Assembly (NCBI RefSeq): GCF_030682515.1
Contig: NZ_JAUXOD010000143.1
Location: forward strand, 1 to 64,000
Source of the DNA: Hoeflea sp.
GTDB lineage: Bacteria; Pseudomonadota; Alphaproteobacteria; Rhizobiales; Rhizobiaceae
Direction: 5' to 3'
DNA: 64,000 nucleotides
Shown: piece after piece, positions 9,784-18,558 of the stretch
Layout of the letters: every line of letters begins with the position of its first letter
Position numbering within the stretch: position 1 is the stretch's first letter
Translations under genes and position numbers: made by a program
Notes under the pieces: model-generated
Seen by the model: only the letters and a program-made list of their open reading frames with translations
What the model was told of the DNA's origin: nothing
Database searches by the model: none

Positions 9784-10685
9784 CACTTCAACGCACCTTT
9801 CAGGACATGCCCCGATTGAACCAGCCGCTGGGCGAGATGCGCGATATGGGCTGGACCCACCTCGCAGCAGCCGCCGACGATCGTCGCACCCGCATCGATC
9901 CAGCGCAGGGCGTGATCGGCATAGGCCTCGGGACCGAGATCGGTGCGGGCGGTGAGGCCGCTGACGGTACCGCCGATCGCGAGCGAATCCGCCTTGGTGA
10001 AGCCGTTGGCATAGCCGCCATGGGCGAGGCCCGTGCGCGCCAGCACCGCCTGGCCTTGCGTCACCGCCTCCGGCCAGGAGCAGTTGATCAGCACGGCCTC
10101 CGCCCCCGCTTCGGCAGCGGCACTGGCCGCGCGTTCGAGATCCTCACCGGAGCGCAATTTGGTGCCGTCCGTGTCATTGACCGACATGCCGCACCAGACC
10201 GGCTTGCCCGATTCCACTGCGGCCTGGACCGCCGCCCGGACCTCCTTGATCGAGGACAGGGTCTCGCACAGGAACACATCGACAGCGCCCTGCTGTTCGG
10301 CGACGATCCGGCGGTAGGTCGCAAGGCATTCCTCGAACGAGGGCGCCCATTCCGGATGGTAGCTGCCGAACAGCGGCGGGAGGCAGCCGGCGATGGTGAT
10401 CTCCCGGTCGCCGCGCGCGGCCTGGGCGATGGCGATGGCCTTGGCCTGCAACGGCTTGAACAGGTCCTCGCTGGCGTCGCGGGCCAGGCGCTCGGGCGTC
10501 GCCGAATAGCTGTTGAGCGTGAGCACCAGCGCGCCGGCATCGATGTACTCGCGATGCACCGCCTCGACGATCTCGGGTTCGTCCATCATAACCCGGGCCG
10601 ACCAGAGCGGCGACGGCGGTTGCGACGAGCGGTGGATAAGCTCCTGCCCCATGCCGCCATCGAGAAGCACAACAGACAGGCTCAT
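9783..10685 (-). CDS. Homocysteine S-methyltransferase family protein (BHMT/MmuM-like)
   Basis: 300 residues. The TIM-barrel start VVLLDGGMGQEL and the three zinc-binding cysteines typical of the family are present: one in INCSWP and two in GGCCEVGP. The enzyme moves a methyl group from a donor such as a betaine or S-methylmethionine to homocysteine, giving methionine, in the cytosol. In this operon a betaine or its demethylation product is the natural donor. The start ATG overlaps the MDR gene's stop codon (ATGA) and the stop overlaps the next start, so translation is coupled at both ends. Confidence 0.88.
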   Translation of the reverse strand: MSLSVVLLDGGMGQELIHRSSQPPSPLWSARVMMDEPEIVEAVHREYIDAGALVLTLNSYSATPERLARDASEDLFKPLQAKAIAIAQAARGDREITIAGCLPPLFGSYHPEWAPSFEECLATYRRIVAEQQGAVDVFLCETLSSIKEVRAAVQAAVESGKPVWCGMSVNDTDGTKLRSGEDLERAASAAAEAGAEAVLINCSWPEAVTQGQAVLARTGLAHGGYANGFTKADSLAIGGTVSGLTARTDLGPEAYADHALRWIDAGATIVGGCCEVGPAHIAHLAQRLVQSGHVLKGALK

Positions 10686-11731
10686 GACCTTACCTCCGGC
10701 GGGATCAGCACAAGCTTGCCCGCATAGCGTTTTGACTGGAAATCGGCCTGTGCCCGGGCGATCTCGAACAGCGGATAGCTGGCTGAAACCAGCGGGCGGA
10801 TCAGCCCCTCGTTGATCAGCGTGACGAGGCGGGCGAAGACGGCGTGCGGCTGGAAAGTGCAGCCGAAAATCGTCAGGTCGTTGAGATAGATGGTGCGCAA
10901 GTCGGCCTCGACGATCGGTCCGGCGATGGCGCCTGAAACCGCGTAGCGCCCGCTCGGCCGCAGCGCGTCAATGGCCGCGCCCCAGCCGGGACCGCCGACG
11001 ACGTCGATCACCACATCAAAGCTGCGCGGCTCGGCGGTTTCATCACGGTCGAGAATGCTTGCCGCGCCGGCGCTGCGCACCGCACCGGCCTTGGACGCCG
11101 CGCACTGGCCGGTGACCGTCGCACCGCGCAACTTCGCCAGTTGCACACTGGCAAGGCCGACGCCGCCGGATGCGCCGGTGACGAGAACCCGGTCCCCTTC
11201 GCCGACACCGGCTCGTTGCAGCAGGTTCTCCGCGGTTCCGAAGGCGCAAGGCATGGCGGCAATCTCGGCATCAGAAAGCGACGAGGCGGTCACGTCATAG
11301 AGATGACGAGCCGGGACGCGGCAGAATTGGGCAAACGCGCCATCATAGTCCGATCCCAGCGCAACATAGGCGGTCGGGGCCTCCGGTGTCGGCTCGGGCT
11401 GATTGGTCGGGCAGATGACGCGCTGGCCTGCCGACCAGTCCGCAACGTCCGGCCCGATTGCAACGATCCGGCCGCAGAATTCGGCGCCCTGGATGCGCGG
11501 AAACGCGATGGCGCCGGCAAAGCCGCCGTCTTCGTGGACATCGCCTTCCGATGTGGCGCCTTTTGCCGACTTCGCGTACCAGCCGAGCCGCGTGTTGATG
11601 TCGGTGTTGTTGACGCCCGCCGCCAGCACCTGGACCAGAACCTCGCCGCGACGCGGCATCGGCGTGGCCACGTCCTCGCGCCATTGCAGCGCCTCCGGCC
11701 CTCCATGGGCCGTCAGCACGACTGCGCTCAT
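10682..11731 (-). CDS. Zinc-type alcohol dehydrogenase / quinone oxidoreductase family protein (MDR)
   Basis: 349 residues. The N-terminus MSAVVLTAHGGPEAL and the nucleotide-binding stretch VLVTGASGGVGLASVQLAK are those of medium-chain reductases, and GAEFCGRI marks the catalytic domain. The cysteine/histidine set for structural zinc is not complete, so quinone-reductase-like chemistry is possible. Its place between the two FAD/GcvT genes suggests handling of an intermediate or reduction of a double bond. A GTG 18 bases upstream, overlapping the previous stop, is an alternative start that would give 355 residues. The ATG is preferred because it matches the usual family N-terminus. Confidence 0.8.
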   Translation of the reverse strand: MSAVVLTAHGGPEALQWREDVATPMPRRGEVLVQVLAAGVNNTDINTRLGWYAKSAKGATSEGDVHEDGGFAGAIAFPRIQGAEFCGRIVAIGPDVADWSAGQRVICPTNQPEPTPEAPTAYVALGSDYDGAFAQFCRVPARHLYDVTASSLSDAEIAAMPCAFGTAENLLQRAGVGEGDRVLVTGASGGVGLASVQLAKLRGATVTGQCAASKAGAVRSAGAASILDRDETAEPRSFDVVIDVVGGPGWGAAIDALRPSGRYAVSGAIAGPIVEADLRTIYLNDLTIFGCTFQPHAVFARLVTLINEGLIRPLVSASYPLFEIARAQADFQSKRYAGKLVLIPPEVRS

Positions 11732-11745
11732 CCGCTCTGGCAGGG

Positions 11746-14193
11746 TCACGCGCGCAGTCTCTCGTTCTTCGGATCCCACAGCGGCGCATCCTCCTGAACG
11801 GTCGCGGCGAAGCGCTCGCCGAAGATCTCGACCTCGAGCTCCGTGCCGGGCTCGGCCAGATCGGTGCGCAGCATGCCGAGCGCGATCGACTTGCCAATGC
11901 GGTGGCCCCAGCCGCCGGAGGTGGTCTCGCCCACCACCCTGCCGCCATGCCAGAGCGTCGACATGTAGGGCGCGTCGCAGTCGCCCGCCGCGATCACGAG
12001 CGTCACGAAGCGTTTCGACACGCCGCGCTGGCGCTCGGCGAGCAGCGCCTGCTTGCCGATGAACGCCGGCTTGTCCCACTTGACGAAGCGCTCAAGCCCG
12101 CCCTGCAGCACCGTGTAGTCGGTCGACAGATCGCCCTTCCAGGCCCGGTAACCCTTCTCGAGCCGGAGCGAATTGAGCGCGAACATGCCGAAGGGTTTCA
12201 GGCCATGGGCCTTGCCTGCTTCCATCACCGCGTCGAACACCGAAGCGGTGTCGGCGACCTTGGTGTGGATCTCCCAGCCGAGTTCGCCGGCGAACGACAC
12301 CCGCACCAGCTGGCACCAGGTGCCGGCCACCTGGGCGGATTGATGCGTAAGCCACGGCTGACTTAGATCAGCTTCGGTCAGGGAGGCAAGGATCTCGCGC
12401 GATTTGGGACCGGACAGGATCTGGCAGCAGAACTCTTCGGTCACGTCCCGGACGGAGATCGCGGAGCCTTCCGGCAGATGCTTCACAAGCCATTCGTAGT
12501 CATGCCACTGCGCCGTGGCCGCTGTGATCAGGTAGAAGGAATCTTCGCCCAGCGCCATGATCGACATCTCGGTGACGATGCGGCCCTTGTCGTCGGCGAA
12601 ATAGCCAAGGCCGATGCGGCCGGGTTTGGGCACCAGGCCGGTGGTCAGCGACAAGAGCCAGTCGCGCGCGCCTTCGCCCTCGACCCGGTAGCGGGAGAAC
12701 CCGGGCAGATCGAGAATGCCCGCGGCATCGCGCACCGCCAGGCACTCCTCGCGCACCGCTTCGAACCACGCGCCTTCGCGCGTCCAGGTGTGGGTTGCCT
12801 CCTCGCTCACATCGTCGCCGGGACGCGCATACCAGTTGGCCCGCTCCCAGCCATTGTAGACGCCGAACTGGCCGCCATGCGCCGCAATGCGGTCATGCAC
12901 CGGCGAGAGCTTCTTGTTGCGGCCGGCAGGCCAGGAATGATGCGGGAAGTGCATCGCATATTCGTGGCCATAGACCTCCATGCCCTTGGCCACCGTGTAG
13001 TCCGGATCGCAGAACGCCGTGAAGCGGCGCGGATCGCACGACCACATGTCCCATTCGGTCTCGCCTTGCGTCACCCATTCGGCCAGCACCTTGCCCGCGC
13101 CGCCGCCCTGGCAGATGCCGAAGGTGAAGACACAGGCCTCGAACGCATTGGGCACGCCCGGCATCGGCCCGATCAGCGGATTGCCGTCCGGTGTATAGGG
13201 GATCGGCCCGTTGATGTTCTTGGTGAGCCCTGCGGTTCCCAGAAGCGGAACGCGGGCCACTGCATCATTGATGTACCATTCGAGCCGCTCCAGATCGTCG
13301 GGGAACAGCTGGAACGAGAAATCCTCCGGCATCGGATCGTCCGGCGTCGCCCAGTGGGCCTTGCAGTTGCGCTCGTAGGGTCCGAGGTTGAAACCGTTCT
13401 TCTCCTGCCTCAGATAGTAGGAACTGTCGACGTCGCGCAGCAACGGCAGCTTGTGGCCGACTTCCCGCGTCCACGCCGCCACCTCCGGCACCTCGTCGAA
13501 CAGCATGTACTGGTGGCTCATCACCATCATCGGCATGTCTCGGCCGAACCACTTGCCCACTTCGCGGGCGTAGTAGCCGGCTGCATTGACCACATATTCG
13601 CAGCGGATCTCGCCCTTCCCGGTCGAGATCACCCACTCGTCACCCTCCCGCCGCGCGCCCGTGGCCGGGCAGAAGCGGTAGATCTTGGCGCCGAGATCGC
13701 GTGCGCCCTTGGCCAGCGCCTGGGTCAGCTGCGCCGGGTCGATGTCGCCGTCATAGGGATCGTAGAGCGCGCCCGCCAACTCGTGCGTCTCGGCGAAGGG
13801 GTAGCGCGACCTGATCTCATTGGGCGACAGGATGTCGAGATCCATGCCCTGGTAGCGGCCCATGCCGACCACGCGCTGAAACTCCTGCAGCCGTTCCTTG
13901 GAATGCCCCAGCCGGATCGAGCCGGTGACATGGTAATTCATCGGATAATCGACGGCGGCGGCGAGCCCGCGGTAAAGCTCGGCCGAATAGCGCTGCATGT
14001 TCATGATAGACCAGGACGACGAGAAGGTCGGCACATTGCCCGCCGCATGCCAGGTCGATCCGGCCGTCAGCTCGTTCTTTTCCAAGAGCACGCAGTCGGT
14101 CCAGCCGGCCTTGGCCAGGTGATACAGCGCCGAAACGCCCACCACGCCGCCCCCGATGATGACAACCCGCGCATGCCCTGCAATCTCGCCCAC
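11746..14193 (-). CDS. FAD-dependent oxidoreductase with GcvT domain (dimethylglycine dehydrogenase-like)
   Basis: 815 residues and first gene of the operon. Same architecture as the gene at 7330-9783 but clearly diverged: VVIIGGGVVG near residue 10, STWHAAGN with the flavin-attachment His49, a middle FAO_M domain and a C-terminal folate-binding GcvT unit (FAGELGWEIH and SLRLEKGYRAWKGD are typical). It probably oxidises dimethylglycine, sarcosine or a similar N-methyl amine and loads the C1 unit on folate. The start is a GTG preceded by AGGAG; the longer ATG extension reaches back into the promoter and has no ribosome site. It is divergent from the LysR gene. Confidence 0.88.
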   Translation of the reverse strand: MGEIAGHARVVIIGGGVVGVSALYHLAKAGWTDCVLLEKNELTAGSTWHAAGNVPTFSSSWSIMNMQRYSAELYRGLAAAVDYPMNYHVTGSIRLGHSKERLQEFQRVVGMGRYQGMDLDILSPNEIRSRYPFAETHELAGALYDPYDGDIDPAQLTQALAKGARDLGAKIYRFCPATGARREGDEWVISTGKGEIRCEYVVNAAGYYAREVGKWFGRDMPMMVMSHQYMLFDEVPEVAAWTREVGHKLPLLRDVDSSYYLRQEKNGFNLGPYERNCKAHWATPDDPMPEDFSFQLFPDDLERLEWYINDAVARVPLLGTAGLTKNINGPIPYTPDGNPLIGPMPGVPNAFEACVFTFGICQGGGAGKVLAEWVTQGETEWDMWSCDPRRFTAFCDPDYTVAKGMEVYGHEYAMHFPHHSWPAGRNKKLSPVHDRIAAHGGQFGVYNGWERANWYARPGDDVSEEATHTWTREGAWFEAVREECLAVRDAAGILDLPGFSRYRVEGEGARDWLLSLTTGLVPKPGRIGLGYFADDKGRIVTEMSIMALGEDSFYLITAATAQWHDYEWLVKHLPEGSAISVRDVTEEFCCQILSGPKSREILASLTEADLSQPWLTHQSAQVAGTWCQLVRVSFAGELGWEIHTKVADTASVFDAVMEAGKAHGLKPFGMFALNSLRLEKGYRAWKGDLSTDYTVLQGGLERFVKWDKPAFIGKQALLAERQRGVSKRFVTLVIAAGDCDAPYMSTLWHGGRVVGETTSGGWGHRIGKSIALGMLRTDLAEPGTELEVEIFGERFAATVQEDAPLWDPKNERLRA

Positions 14194-14273
14194 ACGTCTC
14201 TCCTGCGATCCCGGAATTGGGGCGAGTATCCGGGCGGTCCGGTCAATCCGCAATTCCGCCAAAACGCCTTTAT

Positions 14274-14292
14274 TAATCGGAAAAACCGATTA
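14274..14292. promoter_or_regulatory. Palindromic LysR-type operator
   Basis: A perfect 7-bp inverted repeat with a 5-bp A-tract spacer, TAATCGG-AAAAA-CCGATTA, lies between the divergent LysR gene (33 bp away) and the methylamine operon (81 bp away). It contains the T-N11-A spacing usual for LysR-type boxes. It is the only symmetric element I see in this 131-bp gap. It is probably where the regulator binds to control itself and the catabolic operon. Confidence 0.7.
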
Positions 14293-14324
14293 GGTTGCAA
14301 GGCAGCATTCTCAAGGGACCGGCC

Positions 14325-15176
14325 ATGCAAATCGAGCTTCTCGAAACCTTCCTCGACCTCATGGAAACCAAGAGTTTCAACCGCACCGCCGAGCGGCTGA
14401 GCCTGACCCAGTCGACCGTGTCGGCGCGCGTCCATACGCTCGAGACCATGCTGGGGCGCAAGCTGTTCACCCGCAGCCGCGCCGGCACCCAGCCGACGCC
14501 CGCCGGGTTCCGGCTGCTCGACCATGCCCGCGGCCTGCGCCACCAGTGGAACGAGGCAAGGCGGTCGGTCCAGTCGACCGGAAATTTCGCCCGGTCGATG
14601 CGCATCGGCATGCAGCATGACCTCGCATCAAGCCGCATCGCCGACTGGGTGACCGGCTTCCGCAAGGTCCTCCCCGACGCCGCCTTCTACATCGAGCTCG
14701 ATTTCTCCAACCAGATGAGCATCGACCTGCTGGCGGGCGAAATCGACCTGTCGATCCTGTTCACGCCCAAGAATCTGCCCGACCTGCATTACGAGCACAT
14801 CGGCGAACTCGCCTACCGGATGATCAGCTCGCAGGCCGTGCACATCAACGACATCGACCCCCAGACCTACATCTTCACCAATTATTCTCCCGCCTTCGAC
14901 AAGGCGCACCGGCAGGTGGTGGCGAACCTCGCCGAAGCGCCGTTGTCGAGCGGCCAGAATGTCACCGTGTGCGGCCTGCTCACGGGGCTTGGCGGCACCG
15001 CCTATGTTCTGGAGGAATCGGCCGAGGCGATGGTGGCGGACGGCGGCTTCACCTATGTCCGGGGCGCGCCGCGCATCCCCCAGGCGGTCTATTTCGCCGT
15101 CCACCTGCGCAACCGCCACTCCCACATCCACCGCCGCCTGCTCGACAGCGTCCGCAAGCAATTGACCGGGGCATGA
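14325..15176 (+). CDS. LysR family transcriptional regulator of the methylamine/betaine operon
   Basis: 283 residues. The N-terminal winged helix-turn-helix (MQIELLETFLDLMETKSF, then AERLSLTQSTVSARV, residues 22-36) is typical of LysR, and the rest is the periplasmic-binding-like effector domain. The start is the ATG that begins this canonical helix, after an AAGGGA ribosome site. The gene is divergent from the six-gene operon and faces the palindromic box, so it is the likely local activator. The effector may be a betaine or one of its demethylation products. Confidence 0.88.
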   Translation: MQIELLETFLDLMETKSFNRTAERLSLTQSTVSARVHTLETMLGRKLFTRSRAGTQPTPAGFRLLDHARGLRHQWNEARRSVQSTGNFARSMRIGMQHDLASSRIADWVTGFRKVLPDAAFYIELDFSNQMSIDLLAGEIDLSILFTPKNLPDLHYEHIGELAYRMISSQAVHINDIDPQTYIFTNYSPAFDKAHRQVVANLAEAPLSSGQNVTVCGLLTGLGGTAYVLEESAEAMVADGGFTYVRGAPRIPQAVYFAVHLRNRHSHIHRRLLDSVRKQLTGA

Positions 15177-15207
15177 GGAACACGCCGGCGCGGGCCTGAT
15201 CTCACCC

Positions 15208-16395
15208 TCAGCCGGGAACTTTCCTTCCATGGGACAATCCGGCGATCACGCCGCGCAGTTCGGCAAGCCCGCGCAGGCGGCCGATCAGCGGATAACCGGG
15301 ATGGGTGTTGCGGGCCGCGTCATCCAGCAGCTCGTGGCCATGGTCCGGCCGGAAGGGAATGTCCCAATCCTCTTGGCTTGCCTCGCGCCGGCGCGCCTCT
15401 TCGTCGAGCAACGCGGCCACAAGGTCGACCATGTCCGTGTCGCCGGTCAGATGCGCGGCCTCCTCGAAGGAGCCATCGGCCTCCTTGCGCACATTGCGCA
15501 GATGCGCGAACCGGATCCGCGACGCAAACCGCCGCGCGATCGTCGGCACGTCATTGTGGGGATTGGCGCCGAGAGAGCCCGCGCAGAGCGTGAGCCCGTT
15601 AGCCGGACTGTCGACGGCGTCGAGGATCCAGCCGATGTCATCCGCGTCGGAGACGATCCGCGGCAGGCCGAGGATGTCGCGCGGCGGATCGTCGGGATGG
15701 ACGCAGAACCGCATGCCGAGATCCTCGGCGGCCGGAATGATCTCCTCCAAGAACCGCTTGAAATTGTCGCGCAGCGCCGCCCGGTCCATCCCGTCATAGA
15801 GCTTCAGCGCCGCCTTCAGTCCGTCAGTGTCGTAGCGCTCATAGGCGCCGGGAAGCCCGGCCATCACCGACTGCATCAGCAGGCCGCGATCGTCGTCCGT
15901 CGATGACTGGAACCAGCGTTCGGCGGCCGCGATCACCCCGGGCAGGTAGTCGTCGCGGGCCGCGTCCCGGCCCAGCATGTGGAGTTCCAGCGCCGCCATC
16001 TTCACTGCCGAAAACCTCAGGCACGTGCCCCCGGTGGCCACCGGCGCCGCAAGGTCGGTCCGTGTCCAATCAAGCAGCGGCATGAAATTGTAGCAGATCG
16101 TCTTGATGCCCTCGGCCGCCAGATGGGCCATGGACTGGCGGTAATTGGCAAACAGCGCCGTGAGGTCCCCCTCGCCCCGCTTGATCCGCTCGTGGATCGG
16201 CAGGCTTTCCACGACCACCCAGTCCATCCCGGCCGCCCTGATCTCGGACTTCCGGGCGGCAATGGTCTCGCGCGGCCAGATCTCCCCATAGGGGATCTCA
16301 TGCAAGGCGGTGACGATCCCGGAAGCACCTGTCTGCACGATCTCGCCGAGCCTGATCTTGTCGAGCGGCCCGTACCAGCGCCAGCTTTCCTTCAC
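15208..16395 (-). CDS. uxuA: Mannonate dehydratase
   Basis: 395 residues. UxuA removes water from D-mannonate to give 2-keto-3-deoxygluconate in the cytosol. Family landmarks include the N-terminal MRWYGP-like start (here ESWRWYGPLDKI), the TIM-barrel metal region FCVHPDDPP and a C-terminal RPDHGHELLDD. The start is a GTG overlapping the uxuB stop (GTGA), with GGAGGAG just upstream; the ATG-like start further upstream would run into uxuB. It is the last gene of the uronate operon. Confidence 0.93.
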   Translation of the reverse strand: MKESWRWYGPLDKIRLGEIVQTGASGIVTALHEIPYGEIWPRETIAARKSEIRAAGMDWVVVESLPIHERIKRGEGDLTALFANYRQSMAHLAAEGIKTICYNFMPLLDWTRTDLAAPVATGGTCLRFSAVKMAALELHMLGRDAARDDYLPGVIAAAERWFQSSTDDDRGLLMQSVMAGLPGAYERYDTDGLKAALKLYDGMDRAALRDNFKRFLEEIIPAAEDLGMRFCVHPDDPPRDILGLPRIVSDADDIGWILDAVDSPANGLTLCAGSLGANPHNDVPTIARRFASRIRFAHLRNVRKEADGSFEEAAHLTGDTDMVDLVAALLDEEARRREASQEDWDIPFRPDHGHELLDDAARNTHPGYPLIGRLRGLAELRGVIAGLSHGRKVPG

Positions 16396-17852
16396 AGGAT
16401 CTCCTCCACCGCCCGCCGCGCGCCGACGCGGCACAGAAGCTCGTAGGATCGGCGAACCGGCTCGGCCATCTGCGCGGCGAGGCCGGCCTCAAAGATCTCG
16501 CGCACGCCCAGCAGGGCCGCGACCTTCTCGTCCGGCGTCCCGGCGGCATCCGACAGGCCCCTGAGCCGTCCGGCCAGCGGATCCTTGACGTCGATGGGTT
16601 CTCCGCGCTCGTCGGTCCCGCCGACATAGCGCATCCAGGCCGCGACCGCGAGCATCAGGCCGGGGCTCTTGCGTCCGGCCTCGAGATTGTCGGCGATGGT
16701 GCCCAGAATGCGCTGCGGCAGTTTCTGGCTGCCGTCCATGGCGATCTGCCAGGTGCGGTGCCTGATCGCCGGATTTGAATAGCGCTCGAACAGCGCACCC
16801 GCATAGTCCGCCAGCTCGACGCCCTCCGGCGCTTCGAAGGATGGGATGATCTCCTGGCCCCACAGCCGCTGGACGAAGGCCGCGAACACCGGATCGCTGA
16901 CCGTGTCGGCAATGGTTTCGTGGCCCGCGAGATAGCCGAGATAGGCGAGTGACGAATGGGTTCCGTTGAGCATCCTAAGCTTCATGTGCTCATAGGGCGT
17001 CACATCGGCGACCAGCTCGACGCCGGCCGCCACGAGGTCGGGATGCGCGTTCGCACCATAGGCCGGGACGAAGTCGTCCTCGACCACCCATTGCCGGAAC
17101 GGCTCGCACAGCACCGGCGCCTCGTCCCGGATCCCGGTCTTCTGCGCCAGCCGCTGGATGTCCTCCTGCTTGGTCGCAGGCGTGATCCGGTCCACCATGG
17201 TGGAGGGAAACCGGCCCTCGGCCTCAATCCAGGCGGCAAGGGATGCATCGATGTGGCGGGCGAATTCCAGCACGATGCTGCGCACCAGCCGGCCGTTCTC
17301 GGGAAGATTGTCGCAGGTGAGCACCGTGAACGGCGGATGCCCCGCCGCGCGCCGCCGTTGCAGCGCACGAACCAGAAACCCGGGCGCCGATCTGGGCATC
17401 GCCTGCTGCAAGTCATGAACGATGTCGGGGTGGCCAAGGTTCAGCTTCCCCGTCGCCGGATCGTGGCAGTAGCCCTTCTCCGTGACCGTCAGCGTGACGA
17501 TGCGGATCGCGGGATCCGCCATCTGCGCGAGGACGGCTTCCGGATCCTCCGGCGCCACCAGCACGTCGTGCAGGATCTCGACCTTGCGGAAGGTCTCGCT
17601 GCCGTCCGCGCCCTGCGTCACCGTCCAATAGACGAAATCCTGCGGCGCCAGGGCGTCGCGCGTGCCGGCGCTTTGCAGGCTGACGCCGATGATGCCCCAG
17701 TCGCCGCCCGACACCCGCACCGCATCCTCGACATAGACCGCGCCGAAGGCCCGGAAGAAGGCGCCGAGCCCGAGATGCACGATTCCGGGCTTCGGCCTGG
17801 GTATATGGCTTCTGCGAAGCCTCTGCTGGTCAGCGGGCAAGCCAGCCTCCAT
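16392..17852 (-). CDS. uxuB: Mannitol dehydrogenase family protein, fructuronate reductase
   Basis: 486 residues, polyol-specific long-chain dehydrogenase/reductase family. The Rossmann motif GIVHLGLGAFFRA (near residue 25) and the catalytic lysine motif KLRMLNGTHS are present. Between uxaC and uxuA in the same operon it should reduce D-fructuronate to D-mannonate with NADH. The start is uncertain. The ATG overlaps the kduD end by 23 bases and has no clear ribosome site. A TTG four codons later has GGAGG at good distance and may be the true start. Confidence 0.9.
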   Translation of the reverse strand: MEAGLPADQQRLRRSHIPRPKPGIVHLGLGAFFRAFGAVYVEDAVRVSGGDWGIIGVSLQSAGTRDALAPQDFVYWTVTQGADGSETFRKVEILHDVLVAPEDPEAVLAQMADPAIRIVTLTVTEKGYCHDPATGKLNLGHPDIVHDLQQAMPRSAPGFLVRALQRRRAAGHPPFTVLTCDNLPENGRLVRSIVLEFARHIDASLAAWIEAEGRFPSTMVDRITPATKQEDIQRLAQKTGIRDEAPVLCEPFRQWVVEDDFVPAYGANAHPDLVAAGVELVADVTPYEHMKLRMLNGTHSSLAYLGYLAGHETIADTVSDPVFAAFVQRLWGQEIIPSFEAPEGVELADYAGALFERYSNPAIRHRTWQIAMDGSQKLPQRILGTIADNLEAGRKSPGLMLAVAAWMRYVGGTDERGEPIDVKDPLAGRLRGLSDAAGTPDEKVAALLGVREIFEAGLAAQMAEPVRRSYELLCRVGARRAVEEIL

Positions 17853-18558
17853 CGACATTAAGAAGGGCGCCATGGATATATTTGGCCGCGGGCGAGGCCA
17901 GGAACACCGCCGTCTCGGCAATATCGCTGGCCTCGCCCCACCGGCCCGCCGGTATCCGGTCGAGGATGGCGCGATTGCGGTCCGGGTCGCCGCGCAGCGC
18001 CTCGGTGTTGCTGGTGGCGATATAGCCGGGCGCGATGGCGTTCACATTGATGCCCCTGGCCGCCCATTCATTGGCGAGCAGCCTGGTGATCCCGGCCACG
18101 CCGTGCTTGGATGCCGTGTAGGACGCAACCCGGATCCCGCCCTGCACCGACAGCAGCGAGGCGACGTTGACGATGCTGCCCGTGGCCTCGCGCGCAAGCA
18201 CAGCGCGGCCGAAGGCCTGGCAGGTGAAGAACACCGCCTTGAGGTTTATGTCCATGACGTCGTCCCAGTCGCTTTCGCTGAAATCGATCGCATCGGCGCG
18301 CCTTATGATACCGGCATTGTTGACCAGGATGTCGATTGGTTCGTCTGAAAACACGTCCCGCGCCGCCATCGGGTCCGACAGGTCGAGCATGATCTCGCGC
18401 CCGTCCGTAAGCTGGCTCACCGTGTCGGCGCAGGACCGGCGCCCGGCGCAGATGACTTTTGCGCCGGCGCGGCCCATGGCAAGCGCGATCGCCTGGCCGA
18501 TGCCGGTATTGGCGCCCGTCACCAGGGCGGTTCTGCCGGCGAGCGAGAACGGATTCAC
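17830..18558 (-). CDS. kduD: 2-deoxy-D-gluconate 3-dehydrogenase / 2-dehydro-3-deoxy-D-gluconate 5-dehydrogenase (SDR)
   Basis: 242 residues. Short-chain dehydrogenase with TGANTGIG cofactor motif, NNAG, the serine in ASLLS and YTASK active site. Directly after kduI it is best read as KduD, which reduces 2,5-diketo-3-deoxygluconate to 2-keto-3-deoxygluconate. The GTG start overlaps the kduI stop (GTGA) and has a GGGGGA ribosome site. Confidence 0.9.
   Translation of the reverse strand: MNPFSLAGRTALVTGANTGIGQAIALAMGRAGAKVICAGRRSCADTVSQLTDGREIMLDLSDPMAARDVFSDEPIDILVNNAGIIRRADAIDFSESDWDDVMDINLKAVFFTCQAFGRAVLAREATGSIVNVASLLSVQGGIRVASYTASKHGVAGITRLLANEWAARGINVNAIAPGYIATSNTEALRGDPDRNRAILDRIPAGRWGEASDIAETAVFLASPAAKYIHGALLNVDGGWLAR

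Noticed and set aside
12478-14400. Long plus-strand open frame opposite the DMGDH-like gene
   Set aside because: It is antisense to a conserved enzyme, has a low-complexity Arg/His-rich composition and no ribosome site; in GC-rich DNA the complement of a gene is often open.
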